From assembly GCA_035048495.1 (NCBI GenBank), contig CM068552.1, positions 11,013,501 to 11,077,500 of the forward strand: a DNA stretch of 64,000 nucleotides, read 5' to 3'. The stretch is from Euptelea pleiosperma. Taxonomy: Eukaryota > Streptophyta > Magnoliopsida > Ranunculales > Eupteleaceae. The translations under genes and the position numbers were made by a program. Positions 1 through 11,260 of this stretch are shown piece after piece; the first letter of the stretch is position 1, and every line of letters starts with the position of its first letter. Under the pieces are notes generated by a model. That model was not told the origin of the DNA. It searched no databases and saw nothing but the letters and a program-made list of their open reading frames with translations.

Positions 1-190
1 GAATGGACCAACACACCAAAAATCAGTCTGATTTGTGATCTTCAGCCGTTGGTATCGATCATCTTTCATGGCTAATTTCTAGCTGTTGGAACATTTTATT
101 TTTGTACACAGATCGAATGGCTAGAGATCACCAATCAAGCTAATTTTTAGAATGTAAGTCCATCAAGGGATAGGCTAATCATTCACAGAA
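1..190. repeat. Partial MITE, family B/C arm pair
   Basis: It carries the words 'caccaaaaatcagtctgatt' and 'caccaatcaagctaattttt' in opposite orientation around a centre with 'agctgttgg'. This is the core of the dispersed palindromic elements seen at 3.9, 22.0 and 61.5 kb. The left end is cut by the window edge. Confidence 0.5.
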
Positions 191-235
191 AAATTGAAAG
201 TTTTGACAAATTAAAAGGCATTTTTTATTTTATAA

Positions 236-459
236 TTTAGCAGGAATAATGGAAAAAAATGGCGCTGAAATTCAAAACGAAAAAAATAGAATTTAATGGA
301 AATATAACAGAATTTAACAGAAATAATGGCCGTTCTTTTCACAAAATTTTCTTGAAAACAACGGCCATTATTTTCTATGCGTCAAAACAGTTCTTAACAT
401 AATGTGCTTGGGAAGTTACCATTTTAACGGCCATTAAAACACCGTTATTTTAAACCATG
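236..459. mobile_element. Partial hAT-type MITE (family D)
   Basis: AACGGCC-rich stretch ending in TTTTAAACCATG, the terminal sequence of the family D elements that carry 8-bp target duplications at 44.7 and 46.8 kb. The left end is lost or diverged. From 460 to 993 the sequence is AT-rich and I see no gene. Confidence 0.5.
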
Positions 460-993
460 TCTAGAGCTACACCCATTTCTTACATCCGATTCTTACACCT
501 AGTGATGTGGTCTACATAAAGATTATGTTGGACAATCCAATGGCACAATAAGTTTTTCATATTTTGGTTATCCTCACAAAAAAATAAGGACATCTCGACA
601 TTCCTAACCTTATGATAAATTGACTTTAATTTAAAAAATCCAGACCATCAAATTAAATCATTATTCTTGATTCATTTTTTATATGGTTGTTGTAATACTC
701 TGAATGTTTTTTAGGGTATTTTGAAAAAAATAAAAAATTATGATCATCTATTTATTTATATTAAGTATTAATGCTTACTTGTATGTTAGCTGAATTATAA
801 TTATTGATGTGGGCCTTTCGGGAAATTTATAGATTTTTTGGGCCTAAAAATTATCTTAATTAAAGTCTAATTGATACCTATTGGTCTTAAGCCAATTTCT
901 AACTCATTAGTAACATAAAATAAGACTTTTAATATATTGATAAATTTATCCCTTTTAAAGTGACAAAAATTACTATTAATTAGTTATTAAGAA

Positions 994-3014
994 TGTTAGT
1001 CCCACATCGGCTAGGTAGGAAAGTTGATGGTCTTAAAAACCTATAAATAAAGGTGAATGCATAAGCCTTTAGAGGAGGATAAAATATTTTTTAAGAGAGA
1101 AAAATTAAAAAATAAAAATTAGTCGATTCTCTAAATTTATGTGAGATAGAGTTTCTGCATCTTGACTTCTTTTAAATGATTAAATGTCAGGGATCTTCAG
1201 CCTTGACCAAGAGTTAGATCAGTTCTCTATTAAGGTAAGTACAGTCTACAATATTGAATATATTCATCAATTACTATAGTCTTGTTAATGATTATATGAT
1301 ATTTTTGGTATATTCTTTTGAGATTTTAATCTTATTTATTAATCATATATAGATAAATATCATAAATTTATTGTGCGAAATCTTTGCCCTTAGTAGAAAT
1401 ATCTTTACCTTTGGTGAAAAATCGTCGCTCTTGGTGGGAAATCATTGCCTTTGGTTGGAAATATTTGTCCTTGGTGGGAATTCATTGTCCTTGGTGGAGA
1501 GAAATAAGAAATATAGTGCATTTAACATCATCATCATGATTGTATATTTTTAAACAAGTTAATCTTCTTATTGATATGGTGATTAACATATTACAGTAAT
1601 TATGATTGGATTGTCATTATTGTTTTGTATACTTATTGTACTTTACTGAGCTCTCGCTCACGGTATTACACCAAAACATTTCAGATTTTATTGATCTCGG
1701 TAGAGAAATACTTTAGATAAGACGGAGTCGATTGATGGCGCAGAAATTGAATAAAGAGATTTTAATGCTTAAATGATTTAAGGATTTTAATGATGTAATA
1801 ATGAATTTTTTTTCATGATTAGGGTTGTTGGGACCATTGTTAGGACCATCAATAGTTTGAATTAGTCACTTTACTTTTATTTTTAACATATTGGGTTTTT
1901 CCGACATCATACACGAAAATATTCATAAAATATTCATACAATAATATTTTAATATAATTCTAAAGAAGTTGGAACCATAATTCAATCTAGTATTTTATTG
2001 AATTTTTTTATGATTTAATAAATTATATAAGTATGTGCGATTTTATACTAATATCGAAATTTCTGTGTTGATTTTGTAAAATCAGCATCTTTATTCTGAT
2101 TTTAAACAATTTTTACATATATTATATGACCGAATTTGATTAAGGAGAAAATATAAAAGTTGTAGTTTTTAAGTTACCTTTTTATCCATATATAATGTGT
2201 CAACAGATTCGATAAGACATATTCTGTAAAGCCATTTTACTAAAAGGATATTAGAACTGCCTAACTACAAAATATCTAATTTTTACAAACATTTGTCTTA
2301 ATTTTTTTCTAAGTTGTAAAATATGACAATATGATTTTTATTACATGTAAATTTAGTTTATTTTGAGTAGATAAAAACTTATATGTTATTTTTGTTTTAT
2401 TTCGATTCCGATCAAAACTGTAAAAAAATTAATACAAGCGAAAAATCTTACTTTTTACCTATTTTTTACGGTTACCGTTAGGGTTGAATTAAGAGTAGAG
2501 AATTGACTCCAAAAATTTGTAAATGTCATTTTTAGCCAAAGTGCATTTGTTAAAGTGGTATCTTATGATTTTTAGAATAAAATCTTTAAAGAAAATAAGT
2601 TTTCGACATACTTTGAATTTTAACCTAAAGTTAACCGTTTTACTTAGAACTACGAAAATTAAATTTTAAAACTATTTTAAACGAGTTTTTGGCTTAAGTG
2701 CTTTCACAAATGATGTTTGATATAAATATTAGGTAATTATATAGACCCTAATTAGTGATTTTGACAAAAATTAAAAATTAAAAATTTGACTTTGATTTTG
2801 ATTTTTGTTATTTAATCGTAATAACTTGTTTACGCTTCTGCATTATTTTGACTATCGGAGTTGAGTTGTCCGTCATCAATCATGATAATGATTCTTGATA
2901 TTTTATTTTATTTTTATTTAGCAATTTATTTTTATTACACCTTGAATCTTGAGTAAACGGGACTGATCCATAAACATTCGGGTTCGCTTTGGGTGCCGAA
3001 TTCGGGGCGTGACA
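994..3014 (+). mobile_element. Probable LTR of a retrotransposon (about 2 kb)
   Basis: The stretch starts TGTTAGTCCCACATCGG and ends GGGGCGTGACA, giving the TG...CA ends expected of an LTR. A TATA-like CTATAAATAAA lies about 45 bp inside. Directly after the 3' end is TTGGTAATGTCGAG, resembling a decayed tRNA-Met primer-binding site (TGGTATCAGAGC). No second LTR and no gag/pol reading frame is visible, so it would be a truncated element. The 5-bp flanks do not match, which fits loss of the downstream half. The interior is very AT-rich and has no coding potential I can recognise. Confidence 0.45.
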
Positions 3015-3269
3015 GTTGGTAATGTCGAGATGAACTAATTATTTTTGGTAATCATGATCGTATGGCAAGGAGAACTTAATATATGGTTGGATTGTCCAAC
3101 ATGACCTCCATATGGGCCCACCACCAAACTCTCTAAAAAAATATTTAAAAATAACATTATTTCAACCTTCTTTAACTAGGGTGCGACTCTTTATAACGAC
3201 GGACATAAGGATATATCCATTATAACATTGTAATATACCAATTTAAAACTTGCTTCCATCCTTGAAACT

Positions 3270-3572
3270 CTGGAGTAAAATTTTGATAACAGAGTGCCAC
3301 ATGGCACACTTTTAAAGGACTTTGATCGTGTGGATGTTTGGCCAATCACTAAGTGGACCTACAAACCGTGATTTTTAGGCATTAGATTGGAATTATTTTC
3401 ATGGGTTGATTTTAAGTGTGGGAATTTGAGGTACAAAGATCTAAAGGTTTAAAATCACTAATCAAGCTGATTTTTGGTTTGTAGGTCCACCTAGGGATTG
3501 GAAAAACATCCATACGGTCAGAGTGTGCCATGTGGCTCATATTGCACCACGTCATCAAAAGGTTTACTCCTT
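3270..3572. mobile_element. MITE, family B (diverged)
   Basis: Inverted arms: GAGTGCCACATGGCACAC on the left and GTGTGCCATGTGGCTCAT on the right. The inner arms carry the family words 'ggatgtttggccaatcacta' and 'ctagggattggaaaaacatc' around 'accaaaaatcag'-type cores. It lies head-to-tail with further elements up to 5.6 kb. Confidence 0.6.
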
Positions 3573-3639
3573 GAACTGGACTGCCCTAAAAAAAACGTGA
3601 GCTTTCCCAATTTTGTCCTTTGGTAAATTTTAAAGGGTC

Positions 3640-3913
3640 GGTGTAACAAGCTGTAGCTTACGCCACTGCTGCCATGTGGACCCACTGACCGCATGGATGT
3701 TTACCCCACCCCTTGGTTGTTTGATGATTTTTTTTCCGTTTATTTTAGTACTCAAAATAAAAATAAAAATGGTTGGATGCAACGGCTAGAATCACGCCTA
3801 AGAAAGTACTAAAATCTAATGGTCAAGGGATGGGCTAAACATCCATTTAGTCAGTGGGCCTAGATGGCAGCGGTAAGTAGCAAAAAAATGGTGCTAGCTG
3901 AAACTTGATACAT
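3640..3913. mobile_element. MITE, family C
   Basis: TIR-like ends GTGTAACAAGCTGTAGCT (left) and GCTGAAACTTGATACAT (right, inverted). The arms contain 'cccactgaccgcatggatgt' and the inverse 'catccatttagtcagtgggc'. Similar elements are at 5185 and 46230. Confidence 0.55.
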
Positions 3914-3925
3914 GGCGATTTAAAT

Positions 3926-4311
3926 GGGATCGGGCTCCAGTTACCGCCCTAAAGTTACAGGACACAATATGAACCACGTGGCATATTCTTAGAGGAATAT
4001 AACGGTATGGATGTTTGGCCGATTCCTAGGTGGACATAGAAACCAAATATCAGTCTGATTAGTGATTTCTAGGCGTTGGATGGTTGTACCTCAAATACTG
4101 CTCAAATTCTTACAGTTGAGATCAACCCACGAAAATAACTCCAATCCAACGTCTATAAATCAATAATCAGGCTGATTTTTCGTTTGTAGGTCCACTTAGG
4201 GATTGGTCAAACATCCATGCGTTCAGAGACCTCTAAGAGTGTTCCACGTGGTTCATATTGTGTCATGTAACAGGAGCCTGTAATTTTAGGGCCGTAAATG
4301 GAAGCCGACCC
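3926..4311. mobile_element. MITE, family B
   Basis: Ends GGGATCGGGCTCC and GGAAGCCGACCC. Inside each end is a G-box-like CCACGTGG (AACCACGTGGCATA on the left, TTCCACGTGGTTCA on the right). The arms 'ggatgtttggccgattccta' and 'tagggattggtcaaacatcc' are inverted copies. Flanks GATTTAAAT and TTTAAAAAG are only loosely similar, so the duplication is unsure here. Confidence 0.65.
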
Positions 4312-4759
4312 TTTAAAAAGTAACCTCGTTATAAATTCTACTACCAAGGCGCGCAATTTCATGTACAGAGGAAGGAGAAGATACGAAGAAGTTTTACTCC
4401 AAAGAAAGCTGGTTTTAACACTTTGTCTGATTAGTGGACCTAGACCTGACAGGATATACCATCATCTCTTTAAGGAACAACCCCTGGCCCACATGAATTA
4501 TATAAGGAAAGGACTTTGGGGGATTTAATAGAAATCAGTGGTCTCCTTCCCAGTCATTCACCCAAAGAATCAGAGACTTACACCCCAAGTGGGGCCCTTA
4601 TCTGTTGAACTCAAGCCAAGAGACCATCCCTTATCAACCCATCCTGATTTGTTAAAAAAAAATGGAAACACGCGGTTTGGTTTATTAGATGACTTTGAAG
4701 ACTTTGAAAATGACCAAATTCTACAATCTCTAGAAATAATTGACCCTACTTTTCTATAA
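4312..4759. other. Spacer between MITEs, no gene supported
   Basis: Two short open frames run through this interval (4298-4528 and 4538-4759). The first starts inside a MITE arm, they are in different frames, and neither has a domain I recognise. I see no other structure. Confidence 0.4.
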
Positions 4760-4761
4760 GG

Positions 4762-5096
4762 AACGGGGGAGACCCATTTTTGACAAAGTGTACACGTAGA
4801 AGATGATTCAATGGCTCTGATTTTGGTGAGGATGATCTCCTCACCATATAGATCACTCCCTACAAAAAATCAGCCCATTCTGAAATTTCTAACCCCCCAT
4901 CAAATATGGTTTTCAAGTTACACAGTAGAAATAAACGGTCCATAATTCTTCAACTTCTAAACCAGTCTAGGAATATCGGAATGATTTGAATTTTTGTGAG
5001 GATGATCTCCTCACCATAGAGATCATCCTCAACAACAATCAGTCATTGATTCCTCTTACATGTGGGTACGCCAAATGGTTGTCCCCCGATCCTGAC
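4762..5096. mobile_element. MITE, family A (Mutator-like)
   Basis: Contains the family A core: 'gaggatgatctcctcaccat', 'aatcagcccattctgaaatt', the palindrome-forming 'aatttttgtgaggatgatct' and the right arm 'tgtgggtacgccaaatggtt' ending CCCCCGATCCTGACCC. The left arm (GGGGGAGACCCATTTTTGAC) is diverged. Family members at 6.6, 36.6 and 62.0 kb have clean 9-bp target duplications. Confidence 0.6.
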
Positions 5097-5184
5097 CCTA
5101 ATTCGAAAGTGCAATTTCCGAGGCAGATTTTTCTATCGGATATGATACCCCACTAAGGGGTTTTGCTTGCTAGCATGGCTGGCA

Positions 5185-5559
5185 ATGTAACAAGATATAC
5201 CTAGCGCCAAAAGCGTAAGCTAGCACAATTTTTGTTACTCGCCGTTGCCATCTGGGCCCACTGACCGCACAGATGTTTAGGCCACCCCCTGGCAATATAC
5301 ACACCAAAAATCGTGGTGATTGGTAATCTCCAGACATAAGATTTTAGTACTTTTTAAGGCGTGATTCTAGCCATGAAATTCAACTATGTTTTTTTTTTTT
5401 TTTTGAGTACTAAAACCAACGGCTAAAAAAATATGAAGCAAGCGGATTTTTGGTAGGAATGTCTAGTAAGGAGTTGGCTAAACAACCATATGGCTGGTGG
5501 GCCTACATGACAGCGGTGAGTAACAAAAATGGTGGAGCGTAAGCTGCAGCTTGTTACAT
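5185..5559. mobile_element. MITE, family C
   Basis: Terminal ATGTAACAAG on the left and CTTGTTACAT on the right. The subterminal words 'cgccaaaagcgtaagctagc' and 'aaatggtggagcgtaagctg' show that the arms are rearranged. It carries a T(16) run near 5390. From 5560 to 6160 I see only AT-rich spacer. Confidence 0.6.
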
Positions 5560-6159
5560 CGCGACCTTGCTAACATTGCTCTTTATTTTTGATAATTTAA
5601 AGATTCCCATCAATCCATTCAGGCACAATTGTATGTATCAAAAGATCTTGACCATCCAATTTATGGAGTATATAATGAATGGTTGATTGTTGATTGTTGA
5701 TAATTATTAGTTGTCGAACAAGAAGCAATGATCATCGATTGCACCATTGAATTTTGAGAATTTAGAGAACCAGATCACCGATCACAAGTGAGAACAAGCT
5801 TAACCCATATTTTTTTAACAGTCATGCTACCCCATGGATAACCAGAAAAAAACATGTGCCATTGGATTCAAGAGATCCACGGTCTACGAGTCATCCACGG
5901 GTACATTTTCCTTTTCTTAATGGAGGAACTTTAATCTTAATCTCATAATTGGAAACGCGTTAGTTGATCCATCTAAGTGATCTCTGGACACCATTGCTTT
6001 GAATTGTCATGAAATAATTCTACTGATTAGATGATTATAATCATTAATTTGTGTTGATTTTTGAATTTAAATATCCGATGTTGGTCCCATAAAAACATGC
6101 CACGTGACACTCTTAACCCACTTGCTGCATAATTTTTATTTTTATTTTTTTCAAGTGGG

Positions 6160-6480
6160 TCACTCTTGGTATTGTGGGTATTGTGGTCGTATAAGAATGC
6201 TTCACGTGGCACACTCCGTTTGGATGTTTGGGTTACCCTTTGGTGGATGTACAGACCAAAAACAATCAACCTGAGTGATAATTCCAAACTATTTGATTTG
6301 AGTACCCCAAATAATGTAGAATCCCATGGCTGAAAATTAACAAATGAAAAAGACTCAAATCCAATGGTTAAAAATCATCGATTAGAATGATTTTTGGTGT
6401 ATAGATCCAGCTAGGGATAGGCCAAACATCCATACGGTGGTCTTAAAGTGTGTGCTACGTGCCATATTTATACAACACCC
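6160..6480. repeat. Diverged MITE of the B/C group
   Basis: Left arm TTCACGTGGCACACTCCG with 'ggatgtttgggttacccttt'; right arm 'ggccaaacatccatacggtg' with GTGCTACGTGCCATAT. The order matches family B but the termini are degenerate. Confidence 0.5.
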
Positions 6481-6647
6481 AAAATGCTAGGTTGAGAGCG
6501 ACCTGCTTAATTTATTTATTTTTCTTTCCAGACTGCATGAATGTTTAGTTTAGCCCTTGGTGGATCTACACACAAAACCTGATTGGTGATTTCTAACAAT
6601 TTCATTCGATTTCTAACAATTTCATTCGATCATTTTTCATTTATTAA

Positions 6648-6851
6648 GGGTCAGGATCGGGGGGGGGTGTTACACGGTAAAAATAGACGGCGGTCCATAA
6701 TTCTTCAACTTCTAAAGCAGTCTACAAATATGGGAATGATTTGAATTTTTGTGAGGATGATCTACACCATAGAGATCATCTTCACTAAAAATCAGCCATT
6801 GATTCATCTTCTTAATGGGTACGCCAAATGATTGTCCCCCAGTCCTGGCCC
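6648..6851. mobile_element. MITE, family A, deletion derivative with 9-bp TSD
   Basis: Starts GGGTCAGGATCGGGGG and ends CCCCCAGTCCTGGCCC, and is flanked by perfect ATTTATTAA copies (6639-6647 and 6852-6860). The left arm jumps directly from the terminus into 'gttacacggtaaaaatagac', so about 170 bp present in full-length relatives is missing. The 9-bp duplication points to the Mutator superfamily. Confidence 0.8.
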
Positions 6852-6884
6852 ATTTATTAATTGTTAGATATGGGATTTAAGTAT

Positions 6885-7025
6885 TATTTGAGCGCTACTC
6901 AAATCCGACAGTTAGAAATCACCAATCAAGGTGATTTTAGTGGGTACGATCCACCAAAGGGTGGGCCAAACATTCAACCGTACACCAATGGTGGTCCCAA
7001 GATTGTGACCGGTAGCGCGTTATAA
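6885..7025. repeat. MITE C right-arm fragment
   Basis: Carries 'ggttagaaatcaccaatcaa'-type sequence followed by 'ccaaagggtgggccaaacat', the right half of the family C core. The left half is missing. Confidence 0.4.
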
Positions 7026-7247
7026 CGTGACAACAATGCCAAACCCCCGGCTAAAAAAATTTCGCATGGAATTTCCGGGCATTAGTCAAGAAGCCGCTAA
7101 GTGTCACTGTAAGAGAAGCGGTCTAGTCTCTAAAGTGTGGTCCTGCGTAAGCGCGTGGGACCCACCACTGTCATGACTCCCGAGTCCTGATGGCATCTTC
7201 CTTGTCTTTCTTCCATCTTCGGGCTTCGGCCCCCCAACTTCCTTCCA

Positions 7248-7256
7248 TTTATAAAG
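7248..7256 (+). promoter_or_regulatory. TATA box of the NAC gene
   Basis: TTTATAAAG about 75 bp upstream of the NAC start codon, in the right position for a core promoter with a short 5' leader. Confidence 0.6.
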
Positions 7257-7330
7257 GCTATACAGAGTGGATGGATTTCCTTAACCCTCACATCAACCAA
7301 CCAACCAAACCATAAACCATTAACCACGCG

Positions 7331-8668
7331 ATGGATAAAACAACGCCAGAGCTAGAGCTGCCCGGGTTCAGGTTCCACCCCACCGAAGAAGAGCTCCTCG
7401 ACTTCTACCTCAAAAACATGGTTTTCGGGAAAAAACTCCGGTTCGATGTTATCCGTTTCCTCAACATCTATCATCACCACCCTTGGGAATTGCCTGGTAC
7501 ATTGTTTTTTTTTTTTTTGTTTAAAATGCTAATTTACGCTATGTATGGTGAATGACCTTAACGTGAGCATCCATTTGGTGGGTACTACAGGGTTGGCTAA
7601 GCATGGGGAACGAGAGTGGTACTTCTTTGTGCCGAGAGACAGGAAGCATGGTAATGGAGGAAGGCCTAATCGGACGACGGAGAACGGGTTTTGGAAGGCA
7701 ACTGGTTCTGACCGTTCAATACGAAGCTTATCGGACCCGAGTCGTCTTATTGGGCTAAGGAAGACTCTTGTGTTCTACAAGGGTAGAGCGCCACGTGGCT
7801 GCAAAACTGACTGGGTCATGAACGAGTACCGATTGCCCGATACCTGCACCTTACCAAAGGTAAACAACTAGTCTATTCACCAATATCCATGTATCACATT
7901 ATGCTGATATGCAGCCATGGGTCCCTAACCTCAAAAAAAAAAATCTGCCACAATGGTCGATCCTAACCGTTAAACATGAGATTTTGTTTGACTGTTTAAT
8001 CAATCAACGGTGTACAACAAAAAACCACCGATCGATGTTTGGGGCTGGTTTTTTGGGATCTGTATGATCCAAGAGGGACCATTGGATGAGTTGTGAGGCG
8101 TATTATCCTTTTGCAATTTTTTTTTTATGTTTTTGGTTGACACATAATTACTTTTTACATTTTATATGTTTTTTGGTTGACCCAAGGGAATCCTTTTCTC
8201 CAGTCAACCATATTAAAAAAGAAAAATAAAAAAGAGTAATTTGTTCTAAGGACATTTTTTGGGGATTTACGTATACAGGAGGACATAGTATTGTGCAAGA
8301 TTTACCGAAAGGCGACGTCTTTAAAGGTGTTGGAGCAGAGGGCAGCCATGGAAGAAGAAATGAAGATGTCTCATGCTGTTTCTCCATCCCCAACAGTGGA
8401 TACTGTCTCATTTTCCGAGCAACTAGAGAACTTCCCGACACTAATCCCGGCCAATGACATTGTTTTCAAGACAGAAGAGCAAGAAGAAGATGAGAAGGAA
8501 AGCAAAGAGGCATCATCGTCCCTACAAGTCGGACTGCAAAAGGGGAACTTATCCGAGCTACAATTGCCCAAAATCAGCATGGATTGGATGCAGGACCCGT
8601 TCTGGACCCAGTTACGTAGCCCATGGCTAGATAACTTGACACCCTACGCAAACATACTTAACTTCTAA
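7331..8668 (+). CDS. NAC domain transcription factor, three exons
   Basis: Predicted exons are 7331-7496, 7591-7859 and 8279-8668, all with GT/AG borders and consistent phase, giving 274 aa. Residues about 10-160 form the NAC DNA-binding and dimerisation domain: [18 protein letters not shown] near the start, WELPG across intron 1, [61 protein letters not shown], and [12 protein letters not shown] opening exon 3. The two introns sit at the usual NAC positions. The C-terminal tail is acidic ([12 protein letters not shown]) and ends in a tryptophan-rich [18 protein letters not shown] motif, a likely activation region. The domain wording is closest to the NAC094/NAC035/NAC22-like group from memory; the exact orthologue is not certain. 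It should act in the nucleus. A TATA box lies 75 bp upstream. It is isolated from its neighbours by repeats. Confidence 0.93.
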
Positions 8669-9164
8669 GTATATTGTCTTAAGATTATCAAACACTGATC
8701 TGTATGTAGATAGGTTCACTCACAGCTTACTGGGGTTTTGGCCGATCCATGGAAGTAAGACGGCTATTTTGAGATAAGCTACGGTTAAGAGGTTGCCATG
8801 CACAATTGTGTGGCTCAAGTCCCACCTTGTCGACCCACTGCTTAGCCATGGTCCTAGCTTACTTTCCAAAGGGTACGAACAGAAAGTGTGTTTAGAGTAG
8901 TATTTTGGTATCGTGTATGGGAGCATTTGTTAATTTGATATAATTTGGGGTGTTTAGAGCTGATTTGTTGGATTTAACATGTTGAAAATCGACCTACCAA
9001 GCAATCAACAAAAAAAAATAAATAAAGAAAACAGAAAGATCGAACACATACACAGTAGATTTACGTGGTTCAGCAACCCACCATCTCTAGAGTTACAGTA
9101 AATTTTTTTCACATTTTTCAATACACAAGTGAAACCCTAACACCCTTTTAGAGAATATATATAA
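8669..9164. other. 3' flank of NAC gene and dispersed repeat
   Basis: 8669-8960 shows nothing recognisable beyond probable 3' UTR. About 8965-9164 contains 'tacacagtagatttacgtgg' and 'acacaagtgaaaccctaaca', words also found in similar form at 43.94-44.11 kb, so this is a dispersed repeat, possibly LTR-derived. Confidence 0.35.
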
Positions 9165-9477
9165 GGGTCAGGCTCAGCGGACACATATTTTCACACACAA
9201 TTTTGGTGTACTCACATGAAAGATAAATCAATGACTGATTTTTGGTGAGGATGATCTCCTCACCATATACATCACCCCTACAAAAAATCAGCCCATTCTG
9301 AAATTTCTAACACTTTCAAATGTGGGTTTCAAGTTAACGGTAAAAAATAGGCGGTCCATAATTCTTCGACTTCTAAACCATGTTATGAATATCAGAATGA
9401 TTTGAATTTTTGTGAGGTGATCTCCTCACCATAGAGACCATCCTCACCAAAAATCATCCCATTCCAAAACTTCTAAT
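9165..9477. mobile_element. MITE, family A, right end missing
   Basis: Starts GGGTCAGGCTCAGCGGACAC and contains the full core ('gaggatgatctcctcaccat', 'aatcagcccattctgaaatt', 'tttttgtgaggtgatctcct'). It breaks off after 'ccattccaaaacttctaatt', so the right terminus is absent. The terminal words match the 62.0-kb copy. Confidence 0.65.
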
Positions 9478-9560
9478 TTATATATCCTTTTACCTTAACT
9501 AATATTTCTTCTTTCGCTTCAAATTTCTCGGTCACCTGATTAATAACAGAAAATCAGGTA

Positions 9561-9716
9561 CCCAAGAGTTTCCATACGCCATTCTCTCTTGGAGACATCT
9601 TAATTAGTATAAAAATGTGATATAATGTGTCGATTTGTCACCCAAGAGTTTCCATACGCCATTCTATCTTGGAGACATCTTAATAAGTATAAAAATGTGA
9701 TATAATGTGTCGATTT
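9561..9716 (+). repeat. Two-copy tandem repeat, 80-bp period
   Basis: The unit beginning CCCAAGAGTTTCCATACGCC and ending near ATAATGTGTCGATTT occurs at 9561-9640 and again at 9641-9716 with only a few differences. No coding potential. Confidence 0.9.
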
Positions 9717-10094
9717 TCTTGATGATCGACAGACCAAGTTCATATTAATTTCACCATGGTAATTGGGGAGACAAGGAACATATGCAGCCCGTGCGCATGC
9801 CATATAACAATAGTAAATTACATAGCCTGAATAATAATAGACGATATACTAACCAACCTCATACCAATTGCTATATATTGTAGAAAGATCTGGATTGGTG
9901 AATGCGGATCTTGCCCGTCGACCCTCACCCAACATGGTTGTCGGAGACCCTCGCGCCCACATGTGGATTGTATTATATTTAACATCAATTTTGTGTACTT
10001 CATTAAAGATTTTAAAAAGGCAATACACATGGTTCATTCAAATCATAGAACCTTGATTAAGCAATGAAATATGTGCTGGTTGTCAATCTGCCTG

Positions 10095-10120
10095 GGAGAC
10101 ATGGTGGCATCCGCATGCCA
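10095..10120 (+). promoter_or_regulatory. Upstream module U2 of DUF241 copy 1 (diverged)
   Basis: GGGAGACATGGTGGCATCC is a diverged form of the module GGAGACAAGGTAGCATCCCA that lies about 300 bp upstream of copies 2, 3 and 4. Its function is unknown; its retention upstream of every copy is direct observation. Confidence 0.45.
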
Positions 10121-10285
10121 TTCGTGTGTATAAAGTTGTATTTTCATTTGGTATATTATGTTCCGTGCACATGCCGTGCATATGTGCAACAAATAAGAGA
10201 TGTCGGCGAAAATATCGGAAGTTCCACCACATGACAGCCTAATGAAAGTAGGAGGATGAGATTCATCATGACTAACTTGTGCCTG

Positions 10286-10293
10286 TATATATA
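10286..10293 (+). promoter_or_regulatory. TATA box of DUF241 copy 1
   Basis: TATATATA 65 bp before the ATG; the same position is TATA-like in all five gene copies. Confidence 0.6.
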
Positions 10294-10357
10294 GGGACCA
10301 AAGGGGAGGTGACTTGGATACATTGTGTTTACTGTTAGTCCTTGTGCCAAGGTGAAG

Positions 10358-11260
10358 ATGGCTGTCTCTCTTGCAACCCCCAAAACTTCTTGTCATGTTC
10401 GTTCTATCAGTTTGCCTTCGAGATCTCATCCTCTCACTCTTAGAGTTGAGGAGCAGTTGCACAGATTAAGGACTTCAGAAGCCACTTCGTCGTCATCTCC
10501 ATCAGCAATATGCCACAACTTGCATCGCCTCAACGACTTGTACGAATGTGTTGATGATTTGCTTCAGTTGCCTCTCACCCAACAAGCCCTCGCGCATGAG
10601 CAACATGAAAAAATGGGAGATGAGATGTTGGATGGATCCCTAAGGTTGTTAGATGTTTGTGGCACCACTAGGGATGTATTGTCGCAGATGAAGGAATATG
10701 CGAAAGATCTTGAAGCATCCCTTCGACGAAGAAAATGTGGGAAACTAGGACTTGTAAACGAAGTTGGCGCATACATGTTCTCTAGAAAGAAGATGAACAA
10801 GGTGATCAGCAAGTCTCTTAGAAATTTGAAGAGAATGGAGAACAATTACAGCTCTCTCTTAGACAAAGACCATGATGGGGTGGCCATGGTTAGCTTACTA
10901 AGACAAGTTGAAGGGATCACTCTGTCCATGTTTGAATCCCTCTTCTCTTTCATGTCTGGGCCAAAAGTACGATCAAAACCAAGTGGTTGGTCACTTGTTT
11001 CCAAATTGAAGCACACCAAACGCGTAGCATGCGAAGGGGAAGAGACGTATGTTAGCAAAGTCATGAAGGTAGATGTTGCATTGAACACCCTCATAGGTCG
11101 TAAGTCATGCGAAGAAATCGACATCGGGCAAGTGCAAAATTTGCAGAAGCAATTGGTGGCATTGGAGATGAGCATCCAGGGTCTTGAGGATGGACTAGAG
11201 TGCTTGTTTAGGCATTTAATGAAGACCAGAGTATCCCTCCTCAACATCCTCAACTACTAG
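10358..11260 (+). CDS. DUF241 family protein, copy 1
   Basis: Single-exon gene of 300 aa. The frame is open further upstream but the first ATG, in GAAGATGGCTGTC, aligns with the starts of copies 2 and 4. From about residue 20 the protein is a DUF241 domain: SLPSRSHPLTLRVEEQLHRL, then LNDLYECVDDLLQLPLTQQA, DVLSQMKEYAKDLE, NEVGAYMFSRKKMNKV, LLDKDHDGVAMVSLLRQVE, and the family's characteristic end FRHLMKTRVSLLNIL. The protein is helical and basic, with no signal peptide or membrane segment seen. DUF241 has no established molecular function. This is the most diverged of the intact copies (QVEGITLSMFESLFSFMSGPK), so it probably split off first. It lies first in a four-gene same-strand array spaced about 3.1-3.4 kb. 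Confidence 0.88.
   Translation: MAVSLATPKTSCHVRSISLPSRSHPLTLRVEEQLHRLRTSEATSSSSPSAICHNLHRLNDLYECVDDLLQLPLTQQALAHEQHEKMGDEMLDGSLRLLDVCGTTRDVLSQMKEYAKDLEASLRRRKCGKLGLVNEVGAYMFSRKKMNKVISKSLRNLKRMENNYSSLLDKDHDGVAMVSLLRQVEGITLSMFESLFSFMSGPKVRSKPSGWSLVSKLKHTKRVACEGEETYVSKVMKVDVALNTLIGRKSCEEIDIGQVQNLQKQLVALEMSIQGLEDGLECLFRHLMKTRVSLLNILNY

Noticed and set aside
1371..1553. Short frame with repeated 'cttggtgggaaat' units
   Set aside because: The repeats (FALSRNIFTFGEKS-type) are a local tandem variation inside the probable LTR, not a protein gene.
4298..4759. Two adjacent plus-strand open frames as a small gene
   Set aside because: The first begins inside a MITE end, the two are in different frames, and there is no recognisable domain or promoter.
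10043..10462. 139-aa minus-strand open frame, and similar ones opposite the other DUF241 copies
   Set aside because: They are shadows in the antisense of the duplicated promoter and gene sequence; their similarity to each other follows from the duplication.
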